Shown piece after piece: positions 7,489-16,667 of a stretch of DNA of 64,000 bases. The stretch lies in assembly GCA_020634155.1 (NCBI GenBank), contig JACKCI010000001.1, positions 62,001 through 126,000 of the forward strand. The letters are read 5' to 3'. Both the position numbers and the translations under genes were made by a program. The notes below the pieces were generated by a model. The model was not told where the DNA came from, made no database searches, and saw only the letters and a program-made list of their open reading frames with translations. Every line of letters starts with the position of its first letter. The stretch's first letter is position 1. This DNA is from Anaerolineales bacterium (GTDB lineage: Bacteria > Chloroflexota > Anaerolineae > Aggregatilineales > J027).

Positions 7489-7710
7489 TTATTCCTCACT
7501 GGCTTTCAATTGCTCTTGAGCAAGCTCAGTCTCACGCAGCACAGTCTTATAGCGGGCAATATCCCGACGCAAGGCTTGGATGCGCGTGGTATCTTCCAAC
7601 TGACCGAGTTCTTTTTGGAAGCGCAGTTTCATCATGGCTTCTTTGGCGGCATCAATAGCTTCCTGAATTTCCTCGGTGGTCAGCTTGCGGATGTCATTGG
7701 CTTTTGACAT
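7489..7710 (-). CDS. rpmC: 50S ribosomal protein L29
   Basis: Small helical protein at the tunnel exit, part of the docking site for trigger factor and SRP. The family pattern is clear: LTTEEIQEAIDAAKEAMMKL-RFQKELGQLEDTTRIQALRR-DIARYKTVLRE. Length 73 residues. It lies between rplP and rpsQ with 2-3 bp gaps. Confidence 0.96.
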   Translation of the reverse strand: MSKANDIRKLTTEEIQEAIDAAKEAMMKLRFQKELGQLEDTTRIQALRRDIARYKTVLRETELAQEQLKASEE

Positions 7711-7712
7711 GG

Positions 7713-8144
7713 TTAGACCTCTTTTCCAGAGATGGGGTCAATCCGCTTGACGAACTTGGTCTTGATAGGGAGCTTGTAGGCAGCAAGGCGCAGGGCTTCA
7801 CGGGCTACATCTTCGGGCATCCCTTGCATCTCAAACATAATGCGTCCGGGCTTGACCACCGCCACCCAGTGATCGACTGACCCCTTACCTTTACCCATAC
7901 GGGTTTCAGCAGGTTTTTGGGTGACAGGCTTGTCGGGAAAAATCCGAATCCAGATTTTACCACGACGTTTAATATGGCGGACGATAGTCCGGCGGCAGGC
8001 TTCGATTTGACGGCTGGTAATCCATGCGGGTTCCAGCGCCATAAGGCCATAATCACCGAAGGTAATCGTATTCCCACGTTGAGCAGTACCAGTCATCCGA
8101 CCGCGCATCTGCTTGCGGTATTTAACACGTTTTGGCATTAACAT
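7713..8144 (-). CDS. rplP: 50S ribosomal protein L16
   Basis: Contacts A-site tRNA and is needed for the peptidyl transferase centre. It starts (ML)MPKRVKYRKQMRGRMTG and contains the family segment ITSRQIEACRRTIVRHIKRR and later RMGKGKGSVDHWVAVVKPGR. Two in-frame ATGs are possible (8144 and 8138); neither has a well-placed Shine-Dalgarno. Translation may be coupled to rpsC, which ends 6 bp upstream. Length is 143 or 141 residues. Confidence 0.96.
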   Translation of the reverse strand: MLMPKRVKYRKQMRGRMTGTAQRGNTITFGDYGLMALEPAWITSRQIEACRRTIVRHIKRRGKIWIRIFPDKPVTQKPAETRMGKGKGSVDHWVAVVKPGRIMFEMQGMPEDVAREALRLAAYKLPIKTKFVKRIDPISGKEV

Positions 8145-8150
8145 GGTGGT

Positions 8151-8813
8151 TTACTCTGCACCTCGTATTTTAGGTTCTTCGATACCAACCACATCGCCCT
8201 TGTAAATCCACACCTTGATACCGATACGCCCATAGGTAGTCAGGGCCTCGGAGAAACCATAATCAATATGGCTTCGCAAAGTGTTACGTGGGACACGGCC
8301 TTCGACCATCCATTCACGGCGGGCCATTTCCGACCCACCAAGACGGCCTGATACACTGATACGGATACCTTGTGCCCCTTGCCGCATGGCTTGGGTAATG
8401 GCACGTTTCATTGCACGGCTGTGGCTGATCCGGCGTTCAATTTGACCAGCAATGTTCGAGGCTACCAACTTGGCGTCGATGTCAGGTTTGGTGATTTCCT
8501 CAACCTCAACCTTGACCTTCTTGCCGCCACAGATTTCTTCAAGCCCCGTGCGAATGACTTTAACATTCTCACCTTTGCGCCCGATAACAATACCGGGGCG
8601 AGCCGTGAAGATTGTGACTTGGACTTGATTGGGATAGCGCTCGACCTCGATATCGGCGACTCCAGCTCGTTCCAATTCTTTTTCAAGATGGCGACGGATT
8701 TCAAAATCCTCGAGCAAGAGATCGCGGTAGCGGGTTCCTTCCGCATACCACCGGGCGGACCAAACCCGGTTAATTTTCAGTCGCATACCAACTGGGTGGA
8801 CTTTACGCCCCAT
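8151..8813 (-). CDS. rpsC: 30S ribosomal protein S3
   Basis: Lines the mRNA entry tunnel with S4 and S5 and has helicase function there. The N-terminus GRKVHPVGMRLKINRVWSAR is diagnostic. A type II KH domain follows (TARPGIVIGRKGENVKVIRT), then the C-terminal domain with GRLGGSEMARREWMVEGRVP. Length is 220 residues. It is flanked by rplV (9 bp) and rplP (6 bp). Confidence 0.97.
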   Translation of the reverse strand: MGRKVHPVGMRLKINRVWSARWYAEGTRYRDLLLEDFEIRRHLEKELERAGVADIEVERYPNQVQVTIFTARPGIVIGRKGENVKVIRTGLEEICGGKKVKVEVEEITKPDIDAKLVASNIAGQIERRISHSRAMKRAITQAMRQGAQGIRISVSGRLGGSEMARREWMVEGRVPRNTLRSHIDYGFSEALTTYGRIGIKVWIYKGDVVGIEEPKIRGAE

Positions 8814-8822
8814 GTGCTGCTC

Positions 8823-9164
8823 CTACTCTTCTTCGTACTCACGTAAAATGACGGACACGTGGGTGGATTGCTTGACACGCGGCTTATAGCGACCACGTGC
8901 GCCAGCCTTGTACCGATATTGCCGAGGGCCTTCGTTCGCCTGTAAGTCTTTGATGAACATATCTTGGCGGTTCAGCTCGAAGTTTTCCTCAGCATTCGCC
9001 AATGCTGACTCAATCAACTTCCGAAGAAGGTAAGCGCCTTTGTGAGGCATAAATTGGAGTACGGCAAGGGCTTCTTCCGCATCCATCCCCCGCACTTGGT
9101 CACATACCAGACGCATTTTCTGCGCCGAGATAGGGAGATAGCTGACATTAGCTCTAACATCCAT
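8823..9164 (-). CDS. rplV: 50S ribosomal protein L22
   Basis: Its extended beta-hairpin lines the nascent-peptide exit tunnel. Family features are the N-terminal VRANVSYLPISAQKMRLVCD and the C-terminal hairpin AGARGRYKPRVKQSTHVSVI. The 113-residue length is normal. It follows rpsS by 19 bp. Confidence 0.97.
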   Translation of the reverse strand: MDVRANVSYLPISAQKMRLVCDQVRGMDAEEALAVLQFMPHKGAYLLRKLIESALANAEENFELNRQDMFIKDLQANEGPRQYRYKAGARGRYKPRVKQSTHVSVILREYEEE

Positions 9165-9183
9165 AATTCTTTATCCTCAAAAC

Positions 9184-9459
9184 CTACTTCCGCTTTTTAC
9201 CTTCTTGGATGTGTCCACGGAATGTGCGGGTTGGTGCAAATTCACCGAGTTTATGCCCCACCATGTTTTCGGTCACGTAGATCGGCACATGATGACGGCC
9301 ATTATGCACGGCGATGGTATGCCCAACCATCTGTGGAAAGATGGTACTAGCGCGGCTCCATGTACGAATCACTTTCTTCTCACGACGAGCATTCATATCC
9401 TCGATCTTTTTGAGAAGCTTGGGTGAAATATACGGGCCTTTCTTCAGAGAACGTGACAT
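9184..9459 (-). CDS. rpsS: 30S ribosomal protein S19
   Basis: Head protein that pairs with S13 near the A-site finger. It starts MSRSLKKGPYISPKLLKKIE and contains RTWSRASTIFPQMVGHTIAV-HNGRHHVPIYVTENMVGHKL, all highly conserved. Length 91 residues, standard. It lies between rplB and rplV as in other S10 operons. Confidence 0.97.
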   Translation of the reverse strand: MSRSLKKGPYISPKLLKKIEDMNARREKKVIRTWSRASTIFPQMVGHTIAVHNGRHHVPIYVTENMVGHKLGEFAPTRTFRGHIQEGKKRK

Positions 9460-9481
9460 TACGTTGTCTCCTTCACCTCAA

Positions 9482-10312
9482 CTACTTGCTGCCACGACGG
9501 CGCACAATAAACTGGGTAGTACGCTTATTGCGGCGGGTACGGGTACCTTGGGCGGGTTTACCCCAAGGGGTCTTTGGCCCCGGCATACCAATTGGAGCGC
9601 GACCTTCACCACCACCATGCGGGTGGCTGGCGGGGTCCATTGCAGAACCGCGCACAGTCGGACGCCAACCCATCCAACGCTTACGCCCAGCTTTACCAAG
9701 CTTCACGTTGCCATGATCGGTGTTGCCTACTTGTCCAATAGTCGCCATGCAATCTTCGTGAACCATCCGCACCTCGCTACTAGGTAAACGCAGCAACACA
9801 TAGTCACCTTCTTTACCGAGCAGTTGGGCGCTAGTCCCCGCAGCGCGGGCCATTTGACCACCACGCCCCGGTTGCAGTTCAATGTTGTGTACAATCGTAC
9901 CAACGGGAATACTCTTCAAGGGTAGGGCGTTGCCAGCTTGCAGTTCAGCATTGGGGCCATTCATGACCGCATCGCCAACTTGTAAACCAAGTGGGGCAAT
10001 GATATAGGTCTTGTCGCCATCTTCATAGATGACTTTAGCAATCCGTGCTGAACGGTTGGGGTCGTACTCAATTGAGACGACTTCACCCGCAACATCCCAT
10101 TTGTTCCGCTTGAAATCGATGATACGGTAGCGGCGCTTATGACCGCCCCCACGATGCCGCACAGAGATTTTCCCGACATTGTTACGGCCCGCTTTGCGGC
10201 GCAATGAAACGGTCAAATCCTTGTCCGGTTTTACTTTGGAAAGCTCTTCGAAGCTCAGACCTGTCATTCCGCGACGGCCCGCCGAAGTTGGCTTATAATA
10301 CTTAATCGGCAT
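9482..10312 (-). CDS. rplB: 50S ribosomal protein L2
   Basis: Core 23S-binding protein close to the peptidyl transferase centre. The reading frame could begin at an upstream TTG, but the ATG at 10312 (MPIKYYKPTSAGRRG) matches the family and has GGAG 9 nt upstream; the product is 276 residues. RNA-binding segments GKISVRHRGGGHKRRYRIID and the catalytic-region loop HPHGGGEGR are present. The residues before that loop read DPAS where NPVD is common; the conserved His is retained. Confidence 0.97.
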   Translation of the reverse strand: MPIKYYKPTSAGRRGMTGLSFEELSKVKPDKDLTVSLRRKAGRNNVGKISVRHRGGGHKRRYRIIDFKRNKWDVAGEVVSIEYDPNRSARIAKVIYEDGDKTYIIAPLGLQVGDAVMNGPNAELQAGNALPLKSIPVGTIVHNIELQPGRGGQMARAAGTSAQLLGKEGDYVLLRLPSSEVRMVHEDCMATIGQVGNTDHGNVKLGKAGRKRWMGWRPTVRGSAMDPASHPHGGGEGRAPIGMPGPKTPWGKPAQGTRTRRNKRTTQFIVRRRGSK

Positions 10313-10336
10313 CTTCACCTTCTCCAAATAGCGGTA

Positions 10337-10636
10337 CTAGTTGCTGAACAGGTCAATGGTGTGACCGCTGGCAACAGTGACAACCGCTTTTTTCCATGCT
10401 GCCTTGCGGACATAGAACTTACGCCCACGCCGTGCCCGTTTTTTGGGCATGACCATCGTGTTAACGTTCACCACAGGCACCTCAAAGACGAGTTCGATGG
10501 CATCTTTGACCTGAATCTTGTTGGCGCTCATTGCCACCTCAAAGGTGTATTGGTTCAAGTCAGCCGACACCAAATTGGATTTTTCTGTGATGACAGGGCG
10601 TATAATCACATCATATTCTGTGAGTGCTTTCGCCAT
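10337..10636 (-). CDS. rplW: 50S ribosomal protein L23
   Basis: Tunnel-exit protein and main docking site for trigger factor and SRP. The 99-residue sequence has the family pattern EYDVIIRPVITEKSNLVSAD, IELVFEVPVVNVNTMVMP and the basic loop KKRARRGRKFYVRKAAWKKA. It lies between rplD (11 bp) and rplB. Confidence 0.97.
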   Translation of the reverse strand: MAKALTEYDVIIRPVITEKSNLVSADLNQYTFEVAMSANKIQVKDAIELVFEVPVVNVNTMVMPKKRARRGRKFYVRKAAWKKAVVTVASGHTIDLFSN

Positions 10637-10647
10637 GCTATTCTTCC

Positions 10648-11283
10648 TTATTCACTCGCGCCTGTGCCCAACCAGATATTGATGGTTTCGAGGGCATCCA
10701 ACGGCAAAATGATTTTGTCATGTGAGAGCAGGTCACGAATGTTGAGGTAGGTAACCCGCAAAGTCATGGCATTCTCAAGGTTACGGGTACTTAGCTCCAC
10801 ATTGGGATTGCTATCTGCCAAGAGCACCAAAGCACTGGCATCCCCGACCAGATTATTCAAGACTTGGCGAATGGCTTTGGTCTTCGGTTCATCGACACTC
10901 ATGGTGTCAACAACCACGATTTGATCATCCGCCGCCAATGCAGATAAGGCACAGCGGAGGGCCTTGCGGCGCATCTTCTTGGGCATATCTTTGCGGTAGC
11001 TACGCGGTTGAGGGCCGTGTGCCACACCCCCACCCACAAAGATTGGGGCATTGCGCGACCCGTGCCGAGCACGCCCGGTACCCTTTTGGCGATACCACTT
11101 AGCCTTGGTACGATTAATTTCAGAGCGGGTCTTGGTTTTGTGAGTACCTTGGCGAGCATTTGCCATTTGGCGGACATAGGCTTGGTGCATGAGGCCTACA
11201 TTGACCTCAATCTCAAAAATGTCCTTGGGAAGCTCGACCTTACCCACTTCTTGGCCCGCTGTGTTTTTAACAGGGACTTCCAT
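10648..11283 (-). CDS. rplD: 50S ribosomal protein L4
   Basis: Its extended loop reaches into the exit tunnel; in E. coli L4 also represses its own operon. The tunnel loop is visible as KAKWYRQKGTGRARHGSRNA-PIFVGGGVAHGPQPRSY, followed by the globular C-terminal part with LSHDKIILPLDALETINIWL. Length 211 residues. It is 17 bp from rplC. The hairpin before rplC (11971-12003) could be its regulatory target here, but that is speculation. Confidence 0.97.
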   Translation of the reverse strand: MEVPVKNTAGQEVGKVELPKDIFEIEVNVGLMHQAYVRQMANARQGTHKTKTRSEINRTKAKWYRQKGTGRARHGSRNAPIFVGGGVAHGPQPRSYRKDMPKKMRRKALRCALSALAADDQIVVVDTMSVDEPKTKAIRQVLNNLVGDASALVLLADSNPNVELSTRNLENAMTLRVTYLNIRDLLSHDKIILPLDALETINIWLGTGASE

Positions 11284-11300
11284 CTCTTTATACTCCTCGC

Positions 11301-11957
11301 CTACTTGCGCGACTTCCGTGATTCTTTAATCAACAAAAGCCCGCCCTTGGCACCCGGTACTGACCCACGCACAGCTAACATATTGTGTTCGGGGTCGATG
11401 ACCATCACTTCCAAATTCTTGATAGTCACACGGTCATCACCCATATGTCCAGACATACGGGTACCTTTGAAGACGTGACTTGGCGCAGCGGAGGCACCAA
11501 TCGAACCCGGCGCACGTTCACGGTCAGATTGACCATGAGTCTTGGGTTGGCGATTGAAGTTGTGCCGCTTGACTGTACCCGCGAAGCCGCGCCCCTTGCT
11601 AGTACCGACCACATCAACGTGGTCACCAGTGGCGAAGACATCAACCGTAATGGTTTTGCCTTCTTCAAGGTCAGCGCCTTCGCCGTCACGGAGGCGGAAC
11701 TCACGCAGCACGCGCAAGTCCGGAACGCCTACCCGCCGCAGATGGCCTTGAGCTGGTTTGTTGAGACGTGATGAGCCATTGCGCTTGGAGGATAGCTCCT
11801 CGAAACCGAGTTGGACGGCTCGGTAACCGTCGCGTTCGGGTGTGCGAATTTGGGTGACGTAGCATGGCCCAGCTTGAATAACGGTCACCGGAATAGCGTC
11901 ACCATTTTCAAGAAAAATCTGGGTCATGCCGACTTTTCTGCCGATAATACCTTTCAT
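11301..11957 (-). CDS. rplC: 50S ribosomal protein L3
   Basis: Early assembly protein whose loop approaches the peptidyl transferase centre. It starts MKGIIGRKVGMTQIFLENGD and contains the signature KGRGFAGTVKRHNFNRQPKT-HGQSDRERAPGSIG. Length 218 residues. GGAGG precedes the start, next to a hairpin in the 67-nt gap from rpsJ. Confidence 0.97.
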   Translation of the reverse strand: MKGIIGRKVGMTQIFLENGDAIPVTVIQAGPCYVTQIRTPERDGYRAVQLGFEELSSKRNGSSRLNKPAQGHLRRVGVPDLRVLREFRLRDGEGADLEEGKTITVDVFATGDHVDVVGTSKGRGFAGTVKRHNFNRQPKTHGQSDRERAPGSIGASAAPSHVFKGTRMSGHMGDDRVTIKNLEVMVIDPEHNMLAVRGSVPGAKGGLLLIKESRKSRK

Positions 11958-11970
11958 CGTCCTTGCCTCC

Positions 11971-12003
11971 GGGGGACTGCAAGCATTGCGCCCATCATCC
12001 CCC
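11971..12003 (-). other. Hairpin between rpsJ and rplC
   Basis: In the 67-nt gap, GGGGGA (11971-11976) pairs with TCCCCC (11998-12003), and an inner GCAA/TTGC stem (11979-11982 with 11986-11989) is nested within. The fold lies immediately upstream of the rplC Shine-Dalgarno, without a U-tract. It may control rplC translation or mRNA processing. Confidence 0.4.
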
Positions 12004-12024
12004 TCTTAGATATGTTCGATAGGG

Positions 12025-12345
12025 CTAAATCTTAATCTCGATATCAACCCCAGCCGGAAGATTGAGACGCATCAACGTGTCAATCGTCTTGTTATCGGGG
12101 TCTAGTACGTCAATCAATCGCTTGTGCGTGCGGATTTCAAAGTGCTCATGTGAGTCTTTGTCGATAAAGGTAGAGCGACGTACTGTGAAGCGCTCCAACT
12201 TGGTAGGAAGCGGGACTGGACCCACCACACGGGCACCAGTCCGCTCCGCTGTTTCGACAATCCGACGTGCTGATTGATCGAGTACCCGATGATCATAAGC
12301 CTTTAGCCGAATGCGGATTTTGTTTTTATAGGGCTTGCTGCTCAT
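12025..12345 (-). CDS. rpsJ: 30S ribosomal protein S10
   Basis: Head protein of the 30S subunit and, as NusE, a partner of NusB in antitermination. The diagnostic N-terminus is KIRIRLKAYDHRVLDQSARR, followed by GPVPLPTKLERFTVRRSTFI and THKRLIDV. Length 106 residues. It stands 23 bp downstream of tuf with no promoter visible between, so the str and S10 blocks are joined. Confidence 0.97.
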   Translation of the reverse strand: MSSKPYKNKIRIRLKAYDHRVLDQSARRIVETAERTGARVVGPVPLPTKLERFTVRRSTFIDKDSHEHFEIRTHKRLIDVLDPDNKTIDTLMRLNLPAGVDIEIKI

Positions 12346-12368
12346 TTAGGCCTCGGTTTATTTCACCA

Positions 12369-13559
12369 CTACTCAATAATCTCGGTAATGATACCCGCAC
12401 CGACGGTCAAGCCGCCTTCACGGATAGCGAACTTCGAGCCTTGCTCAAGGGCGATGGGCTTGGTGAGTTCGACAATGAGGTTCACATTGTCACCGGGAAG
12501 CACCATCTCAACGCCTTCGGGCAGTTCGACCACACCCGTTACGTCCACGGTACGGATGTAGAATTGGGGACGGTAGCCTGTAAAGAAGGCCTTGTGACGC
12601 CCACCCTCGTCCTTACGCAAGACGTAAACTTCGCTCTTGAACTTGGTGTGAGGGGTGATGGACTTGGGTTTCGCCAACACCATACCGCGTGAGACATCGG
12701 TGCGCTCAATACCGCGCAACAACACACCCGCGTTGTCACCCGCTTGGGCTTGGTCGAGTTCCTTGTGGAACATCTCGATACCCGTCACGACGGTGGTGCG
12801 GATTTCTTCTTCCAGACCCACGATGTCGATGGATTCACCCTTCTTGATGAAACCACGATCCACACGGCCCGTCACCACCGTACCACGCCCCTTGATGGTG
12901 AACACGTCTTCCACCGACATCAGGAAGGGCTTGTCGATGTCACGGGTGGGGGTCGGGATCCATTCGTCTACCACTTCCATCAGTTTCAGGATAGGAGCAT
13001 AGACGGGCAGGCTGATGTCTTCGGGTGCTTCCAAGGCTTGCAAGGCGCTCCCGCGGACAATCGGCGTGTCTTCGGGGAACCCATAGCTCGCCAGCAGTTC
13101 CGCCATCTCCAACTCGACCAGTTCCAGCAGTTCCTCGTCGTCCATTTGGTCAACTTTGTTGAGGAACACCACCATCGCCGGCACTTCCACTTGGCGGGCC
13201 AACAGCACGTGCTCGCGGGTTTGGGGCATCGGGCCATCAGGCGCACTCACCACCAAAATCGCACCGTCCATCTGCGCCGCACCCGTGATCATGTTCTTGA
13301 TATAGTCACGGTGGCCGGGGCAGTCTACGTGGGCATAGTGCCGTCCGTCGGTTTCATACTCCACGTGCCGAATGTTGATCGTAATGCCGCGGGCCTTCTC
13401 TTCGGGCGCGTTGTCGATTTCATCATAGGCCATGAACTTCGCCATGGCTTTCATCCCAAGCGTCTTGGTGATTGCGGCGGTCAACGTCGTCTTGCCATGG
13501 TCTACGTGACCGATGGTGCCAATGTTGACGTGCGGTTTCTTCCGTTCAAACTGGGCCAT
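12369..13559 (-). CDS. tuf: Elongation factor Tu
   Basis: GTPase that delivers aminoacyl-tRNA to the ribosome. G-domain motifs are GHVDHGKTTL (G1), RGITI (G2), DCPGH (G3) and NKVD (G4), followed by the two beta-barrel domains; the C-terminus ends VGAGIITEIIE. Length 396 residues. It lies 12 bp after fusA and 23 bp before rpsJ. The standard str order is intact, and this is the only tuf copy in the window. Confidence 0.98.
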   Translation of the reverse strand: MAQFERKKPHVNIGTIGHVDHGKTTLTAAITKTLGMKAMAKFMAYDEIDNAPEEKARGITINIRHVEYETDGRHYAHVDCPGHRDYIKNMITGAAQMDGAILVVSAPDGPMPQTREHVLLARQVEVPAMVVFLNKVDQMDDEELLELVELEMAELLASYGFPEDTPIVRGSALQALEAPEDISLPVYAPILKLMEVVDEWIPTPTRDIDKPFLMSVEDVFTIKGRGTVVTGRVDRGFIKKGESIDIVGLEEEIRTTVVTGIEMFHKELDQAQAGDNAGVLLRGIERTDVSRGMVLAKPKSITPHTKFKSEVYVLRKDEGGRHKAFFTGYRPQFYIRTVDVTGVVELPEGVEMVLPGDNVNLIVELTKPIALEQGSKFAIREGGLTVGAGIITEIIE

Positions 13560-13571
13560 TCCAATTCTCCT

Positions 13572-15671
13572 TTATTTACCTTTTATGATTTCCTCAGCAA
13601 TGCTGTTAGGAACAGGCGAGTATTTCTCAAATTCCATTGAGAAGCTGCCGCGCCCTTTGGTCATGTTACGCAGGTCGGTCGCATAACCAAACATTTCACC
13701 CAATGGGACAAAGGCCCGAATATTCGAACCGCCATCACCACGAGGTTCCATACCCTGAATAATGCCGCGCCGTGCAGAGATGCTGCCGACGACATCACCT
13801 GTATGCTCGTCGGGGGTGACCACATCTACGCGCATCACAGGCTCCAGCAAGATGGGGGCTGCCTTTTGGACGCCCTCTTTTAAGCACATTGAGCCTGCAA
13901 TCTTGAAGGCCATGTCGCTGGAGTCCACTTCGTGGATCGCACCATCGACCAAGCGGGCGCGTACACCCACCACTGGATACCCAGCAATAACACCGCCTGT
14001 AATGGCATTCCGCATACCTGTCTCAGTTGACTTAATCCACTCACGAGGGATAGCACCCCCACGAATTTCGTCCACAAAGACCAAGGATTCTTCGACTTCG
14101 CTCATTTCTTCATCACTGAGCGGCTCAAATTCAACCACGACACGGGCATATTGACCCGAACCGCCCGATTGACGCTTAAAGGTGGTGTCAATCCGGACAG
14201 GTTTGGTGATGGTTTCGCGGTAGGACACCCGAGGCTTACCGACAATGGCATCGACCTTAAACTCGCGCATCATACGGTCAACTAACACCTCAAGGTGAAG
14301 CTCACCCATACCTGCAATGATGGTTTGCCCTAGTTGGTCATCCACCGAGACTTTAAAGGTGGGGTCTTCTTCCGCCAACTTCCGCAGGGCTTCACCCATC
14401 TTGTCTTGGTCAGCCTTGGTCTTGGGTTCAATCGCCACTTGAATCACAGGTTCAGGGAACTTGATTTGCTCAAGCAGAATAGGCTTATCTGTATCGGAGA
14501 GCGTGTCACCTGTGAAGGTATCTTTGAGGCCCAAAGCGGCGGCAATATCACCTGCTTGAACAAACTCGACATCTTCACGACGGTCAGCGAACATCCGCAC
14601 CAGACGCCCGATACGCTCTTTGCGGCCTTTGGAGGCATTCAGGGCACCTGTACCGGTTTGTAACACACCGGAATACACGCGCACAAAAGCCAAACGACCA
14701 ACATAGGGGTCGGTGATGATTTTGAAGACAAGGGCTGAGAGTGGCTCGTCATTGTTAGCTTGACGCTCCAACACATCATCCGTCTTGTCGGGATTAACGC
14801 CCTTAACGGCAGGAATATCCAGCGGGGAAGGTAGATAATCAATCATAGCATCAAGGAGCAATTGAACGCCCTTGTTCTTGAGTGCTGACCCGCACATGAC
14901 AGGTTGAACACGGCTGGCGATAGTTGATGCCCGCAAAGCCGCAATCAACTCGTCGTCGGTGATTTCTTCTTCCATCAGGTATTTTTCAATGAGGTATTCA
15001 TCATTCTCTGCAATTAGCTCAACCATTTCGCGGCGTTTGTTTTGCACAAACTCGAGCTGATCAGCGGGAATGGGCTTACGCTCAATGGCGGTACCGAGGT
15101 CGTCACCATAGGTAACGAGTTCCATCTTCAAGAGGTCAAAAATTCCGGCGAAATCGCCACCTTCACCATAAGGCCATTGGATCGGAACAGGCTTGGCATT
15201 AAGGCGCTTCTTAATCATACCCAAGCAGCGCTCGTAGCTGGCACCAGTACGATCCATTTTATTTACAAAACAGATGCGTGGGACATGGTATTCATCGGCT
15301 TGACGCCAAACCGTCTCTGATTGTGGCTCGACACCGGCCACACCATCGAACACCACAATGCCACCATCCAACACGCGGAGACTGCGCTGCACTTCAGCAG
15401 TGAAGTCTACGTGGCCGGGGGTGTCAATGACGTTGACTTGATAACCACGCCAACTGGCGGTAATTGCTGCGGAGGTGATGGTAATACCGCGCTCACGTTC
15501 TTGTTCCATATAGTCGGTGGTGGCGGTACCATCATGAACTTCACCAATCCGGTGAATGTTCCCGGTATAGTACAAAATACGCTCAGTGGTTGTTGTCTTC
15601 CCAGCGTCAATATGGGCGATGATGCCGATGTTACGAACTTTTGTCAGATCAAGCGGAGTGATCTTTGCCAT
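13572..15671 (-). CDS. fusA: Elongation factor G
   Basis: Translocase GTPase that moves tRNAs and mRNA after peptide transfer. The N-terminal G domain shows AHIDAGKTTTTER, RGITITSAAI, DTPGHVDF and NKMDRTGA. Domain IV contains QSGGSGQYARVVVEFEPL and domain V ARRGIIQGMEPRGDG. The 699-residue length is canonical. It lies between rpsG (26 bp) and tuf (12 bp). Confidence 0.98.
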   Translation of the reverse strand: MAKITPLDLTKVRNIGIIAHIDAGKTTTTERILYYTGNIHRIGEVHDGTATTDYMEQERERGITITSAAITASWRGYQVNVIDTPGHVDFTAEVQRSLRVLDGGIVVFDGVAGVEPQSETVWRQADEYHVPRICFVNKMDRTGASYERCLGMIKKRLNAKPVPIQWPYGEGGDFAGIFDLLKMELVTYGDDLGTAIERKPIPADQLEFVQNKRREMVELIAENDEYLIEKYLMEEEITDDELIAALRASTIASRVQPVMCGSALKNKGVQLLLDAMIDYLPSPLDIPAVKGVNPDKTDDVLERQANNDEPLSALVFKIITDPYVGRLAFVRVYSGVLQTGTGALNASKGRKERIGRLVRMFADRREDVEFVQAGDIAAALGLKDTFTGDTLSDTDKPILLEQIKFPEPVIQVAIEPKTKADQDKMGEALRKLAEEDPTFKVSVDDQLGQTIIAGMGELHLEVLVDRMMREFKVDAIVGKPRVSYRETITKPVRIDTTFKRQSGGSGQYARVVVEFEPLSDEEMSEVEESLVFVDEIRGGAIPREWIKSTETGMRNAITGGVIAGYPVVGVRARLVDGAIHEVDSSDMAFKIAGSMCLKEGVQKAAPILLEPVMRVDVVTPDEHTGDVVGSISARRGIIQGMEPRGDGGSNIRAFVPLGEMFGYATDLRNMTKGRGSFSMEFEKYSPVPNSIAEEIIKGK

Positions 15672-15697
15672 AGCGATGCAGTTTTATCCTTAATCCT

Positions 15698-16168
15698 TTA
15701 CCAACGATAATGGGCAAAGGCTCTGTTGGCTTCTGCCATACGATGGGTTTCTTCACGCTTCTTGATGGCGTTGCCTTGGTTATTGGCGGCGTCCATAATT
15801 TCGCCTGCCAATTTATTCGCCATGCCACGCCCAGCACGTGTCCGCGCCGAGGCAAGCAGCCAACGCATTGCCAAGGAGCGCCCACGCTCTAGTTCGACTT
15901 CTACGGGAACTTGGTAGGTTGAACCACCAACCCGACGCGGTTTGACTTCAACAGCGGGGGTTGCATTCCGTAGGGCTTGCTCAAAAACTTCTAAAGGATT
16001 GCGCTTAGTACGTTCCTCAACCAAGTCGAAGGCATCGTACATTACGCTGGTGGCAACGCTCTTTTTCCCACTTTTCATCATGCGATTGATGAACATGGTA
16101 ACATTGATACTGTTGTATTTCATGTCTGGGATGACTTTGCGTTTGGGGGGTTGATAACGACGGGGCAT
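15698..16168 (-). CDS. rpsG: 30S ribosomal protein S7
   Basis: Head assembly initiator that contacts E-site tRNA; in E. coli it represses the str operon. The 156 residues include the family segments FINRMMKSGKKSVATSVMYD, NATPAVEVKPRRVGGSTYQV-PVEV and RWLLASARTRAGRGMANKLA. Standard length and position between rpsL and fusA. Confidence 0.97.
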   Translation of the reverse strand: MPRRYQPPKRKVIPDMKYNSINVTMFINRMMKSGKKSVATSVMYDAFDLVEERTKRNPLEVFEQALRNATPAVEVKPRRVGGSTYQVPVEVELERGRSLAMRWLLASARTRAGRGMANKLAGEIMDAANNQGNAIKKREETHRMAEANRAFAHYRW

Positions 16169-16190
16169 GGTTCTTTACTCCATCCTCTAC

Positions 16191-16631
16191 TTACTTCTTC
16201 GTACTTTTGGCACCGGCTTTAGGCCGTTTGGTGCCGTACTTGCTACGCCCTTGTGAACGCTTTTGGACGCCATCGGTATCGATAGCACCGCGCACAATGT
16301 GGTAACGAACACCGGGTAGGTCTTTCACACGGCCACCACGCACCAACACAACGCTGTGTTCTTGCAAGCTGTGGCCTTCACCCGGAATATAGGCCGTGAC
16401 TTCGATTTGGTTGGTCAACCGTACACGGGCGACTTTACGCAAAGCGGAGTTCGGCTTCTTCGGCGTCATGGTACGGACAAGCGTACACACCCCGCGCTTC
16501 TGGGGTGCGCCCTTGGGTTGTCGCCGACGCTTTTGGGTATACGAGTTAAACGTATATTGCAAAGCGGGAGCTGTACTTTTCTTTCTTTTTGGTGTGCGGC
16601 CTTTACGCACAAGCTGGTTGATGGTAGGCAT
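16191..16631 (-). CDS. rpsL: 30S ribosomal protein S12
   Basis: Decoding-centre protein of the 30S subunit. I set the start at the ATG at 16631 (MPTINQLVRKG), which has GGAG 6 nt upstream; the longer reading frame adds 16 residues with no family match. The decoding loops TPKKPNSALRK and GGRVKDLPGVRYH are present with the lysines found in streptomycin-sensitive strains. At 146 residues it has a lengthened basic segment after residue 30 and a Lys-rich tail. It is the first gene of the superoperon. Confidence 0.97.
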   Translation of the reverse strand: MPTINQLVRKGRTPKRKKSTAPALQYTFNSYTQKRRRQPKGAPQKRGVCTLVRTMTPKKPNSALRKVARVRLTNQIEVTAYIPGEGHSLQEHSVVLVRGGRVKDLPGVRYHIVRGAIDTDGVQKRSQGRSKYGTKRPKAGAKSTKK

Positions 16632-16667
16632 CACAAACTCCGTAATTTTGACCTTTATTAGCACACG

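Noticed and set aside
12744..13640. Long antisense open frame opposite tuf
   Set aside because: It mirrors the codon bias of tuf, is His/Arg-rich without any family match and has no ribosome-binding site.
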